DNA of 64,000 nucleotides, from positions 43,256 to 107,255 of the forward strand of contig JBGAPI010000013.1 of the NCBI GenBank assembly GCA_044221335.1, read 5' to 3'. This stretch comes from JBGAPI01 sp044221335. GTDB lineage: Bacteria > Pseudomonadota > Gammaproteobacteria > Xanthomonadales > Ahniellaceae. Under the pieces are notes generated by a model. The model had not been told where the DNA came from, made no database searches, and worked only from the letters and a program-made list of their open reading frames with translations. Position 1 is the stretch's first letter; each line of letters begins with the position of its first letter. This document shows, in pieces, positions 53,569-62,652 of the stretch. A program made the position numbers and the translations under genes.

Positions 53569-56500
53569 ATGAAGACGCAACTCACCGCCCTCGCGGCGGC
53601 GATCACGCTCGTCTGGTCGGCCGCTTCCCACGCCCAGGTCGAATGGGGCCAGGAGTACGGCAACCGGATCAAGTCCCGGCAGACGATCAGCGCGCTGGGC
53701 CCCGACCTGTTCGGCGAGCAGGTGAACCTGTTCGACGGCACGACCTCGTTCTCCGCCACCGACATCGACCTGCCGGGCAACAACGCGCTGCCGGTCGCGG
53801 TGAAGCGCAAGCTCGCCGTCGGCTCGACCAGCAATGCCGGGCAGCAGGCACTGTTCGGCGACTGGGACCTCGACCTGCCGTATCTGTCCAACATCTCGAC
53901 GACCAGCAGCGGCTGGAACGCGCCGGCCGATCCGAACTTCTACTGGCGGGTCGTCGGCGGCTCCGCCGCGCGCTGCAGCGCGCCGCAGCAGGCCGGCGAC
54001 GTGGTGACCCCGGACATCGCCAACAGCCTCAACGGCGCCGCCGGCGGCGGCGGCGAGATGCTGCTGCTGACCGCATCCACCTCGAGCAAGCTGGTCCGTC
54101 CGACGCTGCCCGGCACGCGCTGGGTCACCAAGGGCCTGTGGTACCTCGGCTGTGTGCCGACGCTGGCCAGCGGCCACGCCGGCGAGGGCTTCTGGGCGGT
54201 CGACCCGCAGGGCAACAAGTACACCTTCGACTGGATGGTGCCGTTCACCTATCCGGGCTTTTCCACGCCGGCGATCAAGGCCGGCTCCGAGATCGTGCAG
54301 AACCGCTCCGAGCTGCGCCTCTATCCGACCAAGGTGGAGGACCGCTTCGGCAACTGGGTCAAGTACCGCTGGCAGGGCCGCAAACTGCTCGACATCACCG
54401 CCAGCGACGGCCGCCGCATCGACCTCACCTACGGTGCCGACGATCAGATCGTCAGCGCGACCGCCCACGGCAAGACCTGGAACTACGCCTACGTCGACTA
54501 CCCGCAGGCCAATGTCGGCGGCCATCTGACCGGGGTCACGCTGCCGGACGGCTCGGCGTGGAGCTACGGCCAGAATCCCGGACCGTACGTCGCCTACGAG
54601 CAGCACTATGAGACCCGCTACTCCTCGACGCCCGGCGGCTCGCCGATGCAGATCCAGGTCGAAGTCCTGGAGAAGGTCGCGTTCTGCTCCTACGACCACT
54701 ACCTGTCGCCGGCGGTGGTGCCGTTCGAGATGCGTCATCCCTCGGGCGCCCGCGGGGTCTTCAACTTCAAGACGATGCGCCATGGCCGCACCAACACCCC
54801 GGGCGAGTGCGCGTTCAGCTGGGACACCCACGACACGTCGAACCGCGAGGCCCAGAACAACCACAACCTCTATCCGGCCTTCAAGGACGTCTGGTCGCTG
54901 ACCGGCAAGACGCTGTCGGGCCCGGGCATGCCCGATGGCACCTGGACCTACGCCTACGACAACCTGCAGGCCTGCATCGACAGGACCTGCGCGAACAGCG
55001 GCACGCCGGTCACCAAGACCGTCACCGTCACCGAGCCGGACGGTTCGAGCACGGTCAGCACCTTCGGCAAGAACTACGGCATCGACGAGGGTCAGCTGCT
55101 CGCGGTCGAGACCCGCCAGGGCGCGACCGTGCTGTCGCGCACGAGCTACAGCTACGTCTCCAACACCGAGGCGCCGAACCAGCCGTTTCCGGATCTTGTC
55201 GGCGTGACAGCCACCGAATACGGCGATCCGTGGGCGAGTACCGCGCTGCGACCGCAGAAGGCGACGTCCACGGTCCGTGGCGGCGTCACCTTCAGCTCGG
55301 TCATCGACAGCTTCGACGCCTTCGCGCACCCGACCCGCACGACGCGTGGCAACAGCCAGGGCAACGCCCGCACCGACGTCATCGACTACTTCCACGACCT
55401 CGGGCGCTGGGTGATCGGGCAGGTGGCGAGGACCACCAACGTCGACACCGGCATGGTGGAGTCCGAGACCGGCTATACCGCGCTGGCACAGCCGCAATGG
55501 ACGAAGAAGTTCGGCAAGCTGCAGCAGACGCTGGCCTACAACCCCGACGGCACCCTCGCGAGCGTGACCGACGGGCGCGGCAACGTCACCTCGCTGTCGA
55601 ACTGGAAGCGCGGCATTCCGGGAACGATCGGCTACCCGGCGACCGCGGAAGCACCCACCGGGAGCAGCAAGTCCGCCACGGTCAATGATCTCGGCTGGAT
55701 CACCGCCCTGACCGACGAGACGGGCAGCAAGACCTGCTACGGCTACGACAATGTCGGCCGGATCAACCTGGTGACCTATCCGTCGGCGAGCACGCCCGGC
55801 ATCTGCGATGCCAGTCGCTGGAATCCCACGGTCATGGACCTGCAGTTCGTCGCCAGCGCCGAGCACGGCATCGCCGGTGGCCACTGGCGCGCCAGCAACC
55901 ACACCGGATCGGGCTACTCGACGCTGTACTACGACGCCCTGCTGCGCCCGGTGCTGGAAGAGAAGTACGACGCCGGCGACGTGGCCGGTTCGCTGTCGCA
56001 GGTGGTGAAGCGCTACGACAGCAAGGGCCAGCTGCTGTTCACCTCGTATCCGACCCGCGATGTCGGCGACATCGCCACGGTGACCCAGGGCACGCGGACT
56101 GTGTACGACGCCCTCGGCCGTCCGACCCGCAGCGAGCAGGACAGCGAGCTCGGCGTGCTGGCCACCGTCACCGAGTACACCACCGGCCTCGAGACGCGGA
56201 TCACCAATCCGCGCGGCGCGGCGACCACGACGCGATTCCTCGCGTGGGACACGCCGAACTTCGACCTGCCGGTGCAGAGCCTGCAGCCGGAAGGCAAGGT
56301 CGTCGAAGTCGCCCGCCATCCGCGGTTCGGCTGGCCGCTGGCGATGACCCAGCGCGCCGCCGACAACAGCGTCTCGCAGCAGCGCCGCTACGTCTACGAC
56401 GGCAACGCTCAGCTGTGCAAGACGATCGAGCCGGAGACCGGCGTCACGGTGACCGGCTACGACGCGGCCAACAATCCGGCCTGGATGGCCGCGGGACTGT

Positions 56501-58416
56501 CCGGCAGCGACGCGAGCTTCAACTCCACCACGGACTGCAGCTACGCCGCCGCCTATGGTTCCGGTCGTCGCGTGGACCGCAGCTTCGACGCCCGCAACCG
56601 CCTCCTCACTCTGGCCTTCCCCGATGGTCGCGGCGACCAGTCCTGGACCTACGAGAAGGATGGTCTGTCGAATGCGATCACGACGTGGAATGGCGCCGGC
56701 CGGACCCAGCCGGTGGTCAACAGCTACGCCTACGACGTCCGCCGCCTGCTGCAGACGGAGTCGATCGCGCAGACCGGCTGGTACACCTGGAGCGTCGGCC
56801 ACAGCTATGACGCCAACGGCTTCGAGCGCTGGTTGAGCTATCCGACCGGCCTCGTTCTCGACTTCGCTCCGAATGCGCTCGGCCAGGTGACCCAGGTGCG
56901 CGACCAGAACAACGTCGCCTACGCCAGCAATGCCAGCTATCACCCGAACGGCACGCTGAAGCAGTTCACCTACGGCAACGGCATCGTCCACACGATGACG
57001 CAGAACGCCCGCCAGCTTCCGGCCCGGGTCCGCGACGGTGCGGCGATGGACTACGAGTACTCCTATGACGCCAACGGCAACTTCGCGTCCATCTGGGACC
57101 ACGCCCGCGACAGCGGGAACGGCATGTTCGGTCGCTGGATGACCTACGACAACCTCGACCGCCTGACCTCGACCGGTTCCTGCACCTTCGGTGGCGACTG
57201 CTGGCACCGCTACAGCTACGACGCGCTCGACAACCTCCGCTCGTGGACGCTGACCGGGGTCAAGGACTACTCGAACTATGTCTACGACGCCAACAACCGC
57301 CTGACGGCGATCCGCAACACGGCGGGGACCACGCTGGTCAGCCTCGGGTACGACGCCCAGGGCAACCTCAGCTCGAAGAACGGCCAGGCCTTCTCCTTCG
57401 ACTTCGGCAACCGGCTGCGCGGCGCCCTCGGCAGCGAGACCTACCGCTACGACGGCCGCGGTCGCCGCGTCCAGCAGAGCAAGCCGGGCAGCGACGCGCT
57501 GTCGTTCTACAGCAGCGCCGGACAGATCCTCTTCAGCTACGACAAGTCCGGTGGCGAGAAGACGCACGAGAACATCTACCTCAACGGCAGCGTCATCGCG
57601 GAGGTCGATCACGACTGGCCGAGCAACGCGGTGCTCGCGGTGAAGTATCAGCACACCGACGCGCTGGGGAGCCCGGTCGCCGTGACCGGCAGCAACGGGC
57701 AGCTGATCGAGCGCAACGACTACGAGCCCTACGGTGCGGTGATCGGCAAGCCCGCGTTCACCGGCATCGGCTACACCGGCCACGTGATGGACGGCGGTAC
57801 CGGCCTCACCTACATGCAGCAGCGCTACTACGATGCGTCGATCGGGCGGTTCCTGTCCGTCGATCCGGTGGTCGCGGACCCGGCGAAGGCGTCCGGATTC
57901 AGCCGCTACTGGTATGCCAACGGCAATCCGTATCGCTACACGGACCCGGATGGCCGCGAAGTCGTCATCCACATCTCGCGCGATACCTATTCGGATTCGA
58001 CCGTGACGTCGCGGATCACGGTGACCAGCGATCGCACCGATGAGCATTTCGAGGGTTACACCCTCGAGACCCAGCATGCGGGTCAGAACGGCGACAAGAA
58101 GCCCTTGCAGGAGGGAACCTACAGCGGCAAGGTGCGCACGGACGGCCCGAAGGGCTTTCGGATCGAGCTGCAGAACACCCCGAAGTTCCGCAACATCCAG
58201 ATCCACTCCGGCAACACCAAGAAGGACGTGAAGGGCTGCTTCGCCGCGGGGACGACGCGCTCGGGAGACAGCGTCGGGAACAGCCGGTCGGCGATGTCGC
58301 AGATCCAGCAGGTCGTCAATGCCGATGGAACCGGGAAGATTCGCGTGGTGGTCGACGGCCCCAGCGATCCCCCGAAGCCGAACGTCGACGAATCGCGCAA
58401 ACCGAAGTCGCAATGA
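53569..58416 (+). CDS. RHS/YD-repeat protein with DUF5675-like C-terminal domain
   Basis: From the ATG at 53569 (MKTQLTALAAAITLVWSAAS, Sec signal cleaved near HAQ) the protein is 1615 residues. Most of it is RHS/YD repeats (YDNVGRINLVTYP, YDNLDRLTSTGS, YRYDGRGRRVQQS). The RHS core ends at YYDASIGRFLSVDP near 1421 and GNPYRYTDPDGRE. The last 150 residues differ from the shell: YTLETQ near 1497, PLQEGTYSG, and IHSGNTKKDVKGCF near 1545 with NSRSAMSQIQQ after it. This pattern fits DUF5675. In RHS proteins this position is the variable effector. No gene reads on after it on the same strand, so there is no obvious immunity gene. Confidence 0.88.
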   Translation: MKTQLTALAAAITLVWSAASHAQVEWGQEYGNRIKSRQTISALGPDLFGEQVNLFDGTTSFSATDIDLPGNNALPVAVKRKLAVGSTSNAGQQALFGDWDLDLPYLSNISTTSSGWNAPADPNFYWRVVGGSAARCSAPQQAGDVVTPDIANSLNGAAGGGGEMLLLTASTSSKLVRPTLPGTRWVTKGLWYLGCVPTLASGHAGEGFWAVDPQGNKYTFDWMVPFTYPGFSTPAIKAGSEIVQNRSELRLYPTKVEDRFGNWVKYRWQGRKLLDITASDGRRIDLTYGADDQIVSATAHGKTWNYAYVDYPQANVGGHLTGVTLPDGSAWSYGQNPGPYVAYEQHYETRYSSTPGGSPMQIQVEVLEKVAFCSYDHYLSPAVVPFEMRHPSGARGVFNFKTMRHGRTNTPGECAFSWDTHDTSNREAQNNHNLYPAFKDVWSLTGKTLSGPGMPDGTWTYAYDNLQACIDRTCANSGTPVTKTVTVTEPDGSSTVSTFGKNYGIDEGQLLAVETRQGATVLSRTSYSYVSNTEAPNQPFPDLVGVTATEYGDPWASTALRPQKATSTVRGGVTFSSVIDSFDAFAHPTRTTRGNSQGNARTDVIDYFHDLGRWVIGQVARTTNVDTGMVESETGYTALAQPQWTKKFGKLQQTLAYNPDGTLASVTDGRGNVTSLSNWKRGIPGTIGYPATAEAPTGSSKSATVNDLGWITALTDETGSKTCYGYDNVGRINLVTYPSASTPGICDASRWNPTVMDLQFVASAEHGIAGGHWRASNHTGSGYSTLYYDALLRPVLEEKYDAGDVAGSLSQVVKRYDSKGQLLFTSYPTRDVGDIATVTQGTRTVYDALGRPTRSEQDSELGVLATVTEYTTGLETRITNPRGAATTTRFLAWDTPNFDLPVQSLQPEGKVVEVARHPRFGWPLAMTQRAADNSVSQQRRYVYDGNAQLCKTIEPETGVTVTGYDAANNPAWMAAGLSGSDASFNSTTDCSYAAAYGSGRRVDRSFDARNRLLTLAFPDGRGDQSWTYEKDGLSNAITTWNGAGRTQPVVNSYAYDVRRLLQTESIAQTGWYTWSVGHSYDANGFERWLSYPTGLVLDFAPNALGQVTQVRDQNNVAYASNASYHPNGTLKQFTYGNGIVHTMTQNARQLPARVRDGAAMDYEYSYDANGNFASIWDHARDSGNGMFGRWMTYDNLDRLTSTGSCTFGGDCWHRYSYDALDNLRSWTLTGVKDYSNYVYDANNRLTAIRNTAGTTLVSLGYDAQGNLSSKNGQAFSFDFGNRLRGALGSETYRYDGRGRRVQQSKPGSDALSFYSSAGQILFSYDKSGGEKTHENIYLNGSVIAEVDHDWPSNAVLAVKYQHTDALGSPVAVTGSNGQLIERNDYEPYGAVIGKPAFTGIGYTGHVMDGGTGLTYMQQRYYDASIGRFLSVDPVVADPAKASGFSRYWYANGNPYRYTDPDGREVVIHISRDTYSDSTVTSRITVTSDRTDEHFEGYTLETQHAGQNGDKKPLQEGTYSGKVRTDGPKGFRIELQNTPKFRNIQIHSGNTKKDVKGCFAAGTTRSGDSVGNSRSAMSQIQQVVNADGTGKIRVVVDGPSDPPKPNVDESRKPKSQ

Positions 58417-58421
58417 GCGTC

Positions 58422-58455
58422 GGATGGCCCGCGCGCGGTCGCGCGCGGGCCATCC
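58422..58455. terminator. 15-bp perfect hairpin, probable terminator
   Basis: GGATGGCCCGCGCGC pairs fully with GCGCGCGGGCCATCC around GGTC. It lies 6 bp after the RHS stop and 23 bp before the stop of the hydrolase gene on the other strand. No T run follows, so it may act on both strands with help, or only stabilise 3' ends. Confidence 0.6.
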
Positions 58456-58478
58456 CCGGGCTCCCCCCGAATCGGAAG

Positions 58479-59375
58479 TCAGTTCGATCGTGACGCGGCG
58501 AAGTGCGCGATGACCGGATCCTCGATCCTGGACAGCACGCCCGCCGCCAGGTCATGCCCCATCCCCTCCACCATCACCAGCCGCGCGCCGGGAATCTTGC
58601 GCGCGGTGTCGCGGCCGCCCGCCGGCGGCGCCAGCGGGTCGTGGGTGCCGTGGATCACCAGCGTCGGCGTGCGGATCGCGCGGATCTGCGCCGAGCGGTC
58701 GCCCGACGCGATGATCGCCAGCAGCTGGCGCGCGCTGCCGGCCGGGTCGTAGCTGCGCCTGATGCCGCGGCGGATGCGCTCGCGCAGTTCCTCCGGCGGT
58801 GTCGGGAAGCCCGGACTGCCGATCGCCTGGAACAGCCGCACGTAGCGCTCGACGATCTCCGCCTCGGCCGCATCCACCGGCGGCTTCGACAGCATCAGCC
58901 GCGCGATCTTCGGGCTCGGCGGCGGCAGCCAGCGGCTGCCGGTGGTCGACATGATCGAGGTCAGCGTCAACAGCCGGGTCGGATGCTCGGCCGCCATCAC
59001 TTGCCCGATCATCCCACCCATCGACACGCCGACCACGTGGGCGGCGTCGATCCTCAGCGCATCGAGCACGCCGACGCTGTCGGCGGCCATCTCCGACAGC
59101 GTGTAGGGCGCCCGCACCGGCAGGTGCATCCAGTAGCGCAGCAGCGCCGCGCCGATCCGCACCGGCGTTCGCGCCGTGATCCGCGAGGACAGCCCGATGT
59201 CGCGGTTGTCGAAACGGATCACGAAGTAGCCGGCCGCGACCAGCCGCTGGCAGAACGCCTCCGGCCACGCGATCAGCTGCATGCCGAGCCCCATCACCAG
59301 CAGCACCGCCGGCCGCGCCGGATCGCCGAAGGTCTCGACCTCGATCTGGATTCCGTTCGCTGCGACCTGGGTCAT
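58479..59375 (-). CDS. alpha/beta hydrolase
   Basis: The 298-residue protein has the complete alpha/beta hydrolase triad: the nucleophile Ser in VGVSMGGMIGQ near residue 104, Asp in VIHGTHDPLAPP near 246, and His in VEGMGHDLAAG near 275. The oxyanion region is LLVMGLGMQLIAW. The sequence RFDNRDIGLSSR near 55 is typical of the group. There is no signal peptide, so it is cytosolic. Substrate unknown. The start at 59375 (MTQVAANGIQIEVE) fits family members; the upstream ATG at 59477 would add an unlikely Arg/Trp-rich extension. Confidence 0.92.
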   Translation of the reverse strand: MTQVAANGIQIEVETFGDPARPAVLLVMGLGMQLIAWPEAFCQRLVAAGYFVIRFDNRDIGLSSRITARTPVRIGAALLRYWMHLPVRAPYTLSEMAADSVGVLDALRIDAAHVVGVSMGGMIGQVMAAEHPTRLLTLTSIMSTTGSRWLPPPSPKIARLMLSKPPVDAAEAEIVERYVRLFQAIGSPGFPTPPEELRERIRRGIRRSYDPAGSARQLLAIIASGDRSAQIRAIRTPTLVIHGTHDPLAPPAGGRDTARKIPGARLVMVEGMGHDLAAGVLSRIEDPVIAHFAASRSN

Positions 59376-59509
59376 CGCCGCATTGTAGGAGCCCCCACCC
59401 CATCCATGGCGTGGCGCGGTCGGCAGCCAACGAAGCCGCTGCGCCAGCCCCCAGGAGTCACCGCGCGCCGGGAGCACGCGCGACCCGCGAAGTTGTCCCG
59501 AAAGGCGGC

Positions 59510-59584
59510 CGGCGGGAATACCCGCCGTCAGCAGGCGACCCGGTACGCGGTACCGGGCGAGGGTCGTTGGTGCAATGCACCGAC
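59510..59584. other. three successive perfect hairpins, candidate structured RNA
   Basis: CGGCGGG-AATA-CCCGCCG (59510-59527), CCCGGTAC-GCG-GTACCGGG (59539-59557) and GTTGGTGC-AAT-GCACCGAC (59566-59584, one G-T) follow one another. They lie in the 389-bp divergent gap between the hydrolase gene and the gene at 59765. I see no match to a riboswitch class I know. The rest of the gap shows no gene. Confidence 0.5.
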
Positions 59585-59764
59585 TTCGAAGCCCGGGAGA
59601 TGAGGCTCCATCAAGCGTCCCGTTGGATGGAAGCGGCGGAAGTCGCGACCGTCACCGATCACGATGGTCGAGGATCGTCGTCACGCCGCCGAAAGCACAC
59701 CCCGAGCACCCCGCCTCGCTAGACTCCCGTCGAACGACGCACACCACGGCACCCGCACCCACCC

Positions 59765-60175
59765 TTGAAGCCGCTCCCCGCTCCCGGCCCGCACATCGCC
59801 CGCTCCGACTCCCGCGGCGATTACCTGCGCATCGAGATCGCCGGCCACCGCGGCGACTTCGAGTCCGGGATCGCCGTCTGGCGCGCGATCGGCGAGCTGA
59901 CCCGCAGCCGCGGCGCGAAACGCCTGCTGGTCGTCAGCAGGCTCACCGGCCCCCTGCCCAGCGCCGAGGAACAGCGCACCCTGATGCGCGCGCTGATCGG
60001 CAGCGGCTTCGAGGGCGTGCGCACCGCACTCGTGGTCTCCGACTCGCGCCGCCTCGCCGATCTCGAGCACGGCGAGATGGAAGCCCGCGAACTGGGCCAG
60101 GAATCCCGCGTGTTCAGCTCCGAGAAGCAGGCCGAGGTCTGGCTGCACTACGGCGAGTCGGGTCGCATCGGCTGA
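59765..60175 (+). CDS. small hypothetical protein, possibly STAS-like
   Basis: The 136-residue product is read from a TTG at 59765; no ATG or GTG is well placed, so the start is tentative. The sequence alternates strands and helices: YLRIEIAGHRGDFESGIAVWRAIGELTRSRGAKRLLVVSRLTGPLPS, then LMRALIGSGFEGVRTALVVSDS and a final helical part (ESRVFSSEKQAEVWLHYGE). This pattern resembles small STAS/SpoIIAA-like proteins of unknown function in proteobacteria; I give that as a guess. It ends about 80 bp before tRNA-Arg. Third positions are strongly GC, as in true genes here. Confidence 0.65.
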   Translation: MKPLPAPGPHIARSDSRGDYLRIEIAGHRGDFESGIAVWRAIGELTRSRGAKRLLVVSRLTGPLPSAEEQRTLMRALIGSGFEGVRTALVVSDSRRLADLEHGEMEARELGQESRVFSSEKQAEVWLHYGESGRIG

Positions 60176-60210
60176 CGACATCGACGTCGACACCCGCAAG
60201 TCGCGGCGTG

Positions 60211-60240
60211 CTGACGCTGAACCGCGCGCCTCGCTAGACT
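60211..60240 (+). promoter_or_regulatory. promoter of tRNA-Arg
   Basis: CTGACG (60211-60216) and TAGACT (60235-60240) are 18 bp apart and end 13 bp before the tRNA. The same TAGACTCC context also occurs at about 59719, upstream of the preceding gene. Confidence 0.5.
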
Positions 60241-60253
60241 CCGCGCCAGCAAC

Positions 60254-60330
60254 GCGTCCGTAGCTCAGTTGGATAGAGCACCAGGCTTCGAACCTGGTGG
60301 TCGGGGGTTCGAGTCCCTCCGGGCGCGCCA
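60254..60330 (+). tRNA. tRNA-Arg(UCG)
   Basis: A 77-nt cloverleaf with all stems paired: acceptor GCGTCCG/CGGGCGC (one G-T), D-stem GCTC/GAGC, anticodon stem CCAGG/CCTGG with loop CTTCGAA (anticodon TCG, U33 present), T-arm GGGGG-TTCGAGT-CCCTC. The 3' CCA is encoded. Sequence character changes directly after it, so its 3' end is a likely integration site for the island that follows. Confidence 0.95.
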
Positions 60331-60399
60331 CTTCTTCCTCTTGCAGATCAATCGGTTGTGAGATCGCTAGTCGCGATTTCTTGAAACGACCTGAAGTCC

Positions 60400-60429
60400 G
60401 TGCCCATCCTGTGCCCATGTCTGTGCCCA
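60400..60429. repeat. three phased GTGCCCA repeats, candidate integrase arm sites
   Basis: GTGCCCA occurs at 60400, 60411 and 60423, spaced 11 and 12 bp, about one helical turn each. They lie 70-100 bp past the tRNA end, in sequence of lower GC. No integrase gene is visible in the window. The rest of 60331-60624 (about 290 bp) shows no gene. Confidence 0.5.
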
Positions 60430-60624
60430 CGACTCCGGGCTAGGTCGGCCTCATGACCACTAGGCCGTGCCTCAACGATGCGAGCGGCTAAGCGTCACGC
60501 CTGACGATCTGGCGGAGGGATGCAGCGCTATCGATCGGCCTCGCCCTCGATCCAGAAGCGCGCTCGTCGATAACTCAGCGCAGCTGCGATCCGACAGAAT
60601 AGGCGCCCATAAAGGAAACGATAC

Positions 60625-62652
60625 ATGGCGGACCACACCTATTTCTCGAACCTGATCTGGCAGATCGCCGACCTCCTGCGCGGGCCCTATCGTCCGCCCC
60701 AGTACGAGCGGGTGATGCTGCCGATGACGGTGCTGCGGCGCTTCGACTGCGTGCTCGCGCCGACGCGGGACACGGTGGTCGCCGAGTACGCGCGTGCCAA
60801 GGGCGGCAAGCTCACCGGCGACGCCCTCGACACCAAGCTCAACAAGGTCGCCGGTCAGCACTTCCACAACCACTCGGCGCTCGACTTCGCGAAGCTGAAG
60901 GGTGATCCGGACAACATCAATAAGCACCTGGTGAGCTACCTCAAGGGGTTCTCAGCCAACGTTCGCCGGATCTTCGACTACTTCGAGTTCGAGGCCGAGA
61001 TCGAGCGGATGCACGAGGCCAACATTCTATTTCTCGTGGTGTCGAAGTTCGCCGACGTCGATCTGCACCCCTCGATCGTGCCGAACGAGCAGATGGGACT
61101 GATCTTCGAGAACCTCATCCGCCGCTTCAACGAGCTCGCGAACGAGACGGCTGGCGATCACTTCACGCCCCGCGAAGTGATCCGACTCATGGTCAACCTG
61201 CTGTTCATCCACGACGACGAGCTTCTGGCGACGGCGGGCACGGTGCGCAAACTGCTCGACCCGGCGTGCGGTACCGGCGGCATGCTGGCCGAGGCGCAAC
61301 GCTATCTGCGCGAGCACAACGGCGAGGCCCGGCTCTACGGCTACGGTCAGGACTACAACAAGCGCGCCTTCGCGACGGCGGCCTCCGACATGCTGATGAA
61401 GGAGGTCAGCCATAATGGCGGCGGCGACAACGTGCGATTCGGCGACATCTTCACCGACGACCAGTTCCCGGCCGAAACCTTCGACTACTTCCTGAGCAAC
61501 CCGCCGTTCGGCGTCGACTGGAAGAAGCAACAGAAGGAGGTGGTGAAGGAGCACGAGAAGCTGGGCTTCGACGGCCGGTTCGGCGCCGGCCTGCCGCGGG
61601 TGAACGATGGCGCGCTGCTGTTCCTGCAGCACATGTGGAGCAAGCGCGAAGACGTGAAGCCGAAGGAACACAAGGAGGGCTCGCGGCTCGCGATCGTCTT
61701 CTCCGGCTCGCCCATGTTCACGGGCGGTGCCGGCTCGGGCGAGAGCGAGATCCGTCGCTGGCTCCTCGAGAACGACTGGCTCGAGGCCATCGTCGCGCTG
61801 CCGGAGTCGATGTTCTACAACACCGGCATCGGCACCTATGTCTGGGTCGTCACCAACCGCAAGGAGAAGCGGCGCAAGGGCAAGGTGCAGCTCCTCGACG
61901 CGCGCGATGTGTGGACCGCGGGCGGCAGCGAGGACAGCAAGCGCAGCCTCGGCGACAAGCGGCGGCACATGACCATCGCGCAGATCGACGAGGTCGTGCG
62001 CCTCTACGGCAAGTTCGAAGAGGGCCCGCGCTCCAAGATCTTCGACAACGCCGACTTCGGCTATACCCGCGTCACCATCGAGCGCCCGCTGCGCCTGCGC
62101 TACCAGATGACGACGGACGACAAGGCGCGCTTCCTCGACGCCTGCCCACACCTGCTCGACGACGTGCAGGCCATCGACAAGGCGCTCGGCCGCGAGCCGC
62201 GCCTGGACTGGCCCGCGACGTGGGACGAGATCGAGGCGCTGCTGAAGAAGCGCGGGAGCCGCTGGAAGGCGACCGAGCAGAAGCTGTTTCGCTCCGTGTT
62301 CACGCAGCGCGAGGCGATGGCCGAGGCCGTCCCGGCCGGAGGGCGTGGGTCGGGCTTCGAGGCCGACGCCGACCTGCGTGACTTCGAGAATGTGCCGCTG
62401 AAGGAGGACATCGCTGTCTACTTCGAACGTGAGGTGAAGCCGCACGTCCCCGACGCGTGGATGCCGGGCATCGGCGTTGAGGATGGCAAGGCGGTCGTGA
62501 TCGACGAGAGCAAGGCCAAGCCGGGCTACGAGATCAGCTTCAATCGCTACTTCTTCACCTTCACACCACCTCGGTCGCTGCACGACATCGACACCGACCT
62601 TCAGAGAGCCGAAGACGAGGTGCTCCGTCTGCTTCGCGAGGTGGTCGCGTGA
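60625..62652 (+). CDS. hsdM: type I restriction-modification DNA methyltransferase subunit
   Basis: The 675-residue protein begins MADHTYFSNLIWQIADLLRG behind AAAGGAAA. The helical HsdM N-terminal domain covers about 1-160. The N6-adenine methylase core has LLDPACGTGGMLAEAQRYL (SAM motif I) near residue 210 and FDYFLSNPPFGVDW (catalytic NPPF) near 290. A long C-terminal part of about 250 residues follows. It should methylate adenine at a site chosen by HsdS. It overlaps hsdS by 1 bp (TGATG). It is the first gene after the tRNA-Arg boundary. Confidence 0.96.
   Translation: MADHTYFSNLIWQIADLLRGPYRPPQYERVMLPMTVLRRFDCVLAPTRDTVVAEYARAKGGKLTGDALDTKLNKVAGQHFHNHSALDFAKLKGDPDNINKHLVSYLKGFSANVRRIFDYFEFEAEIERMHEANILFLVVSKFADVDLHPSIVPNEQMGLIFENLIRRFNELANETAGDHFTPREVIRLMVNLLFIHDDELLATAGTVRKLLDPACGTGGMLAEAQRYLREHNGEARLYGYGQDYNKRAFATAASDMLMKEVSHNGGGDNVRFGDIFTDDQFPAETFDYFLSNPPFGVDWKKQQKEVVKEHEKLGFDGRFGAGLPRVNDGALLFLQHMWSKREDVKPKEHKEGSRLAIVFSGSPMFTGGAGSGESEIRRWLLENDWLEAIVALPESMFYNTGIGTYVWVVTNRKEKRRKGKVQLLDARDVWTAGGSEDSKRSLGDKRRHMTIAQIDEVVRLYGKFEEGPRSKIFDNADFGYTRVTIERPLRLRYQMTTDDKARFLDACPHLLDDVQAIDKALGREPRLDWPATWDEIEALLKKRGSRWKATEQKLFRSVFTQREAMAEAVPAGGRGSGFEADADLRDFENVPLKEDIAVYFEREVKPHVPDAWMPGIGVEDGKAVVIDESKAKPGYEISFNRYFFTFTPPRSLHDIDTDLQRAEDEVLRLLREVVA

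Noticed and set aside
58479..59375. The hydrolase gene as immunity gene of the RHS protein
   Set aside because: It is on the opposite strand, has a complete catalytic triad and looks like a housekeeping hydrolase; nothing suggests inhibitor function.
60331..60624. Remnant integrase gene after tRNA-Arg
   Set aside because: All frames in this stretch have stops within short distances and no tyrosine-recombinase motif is seen; only the GTGCCCA repeats are supportable.
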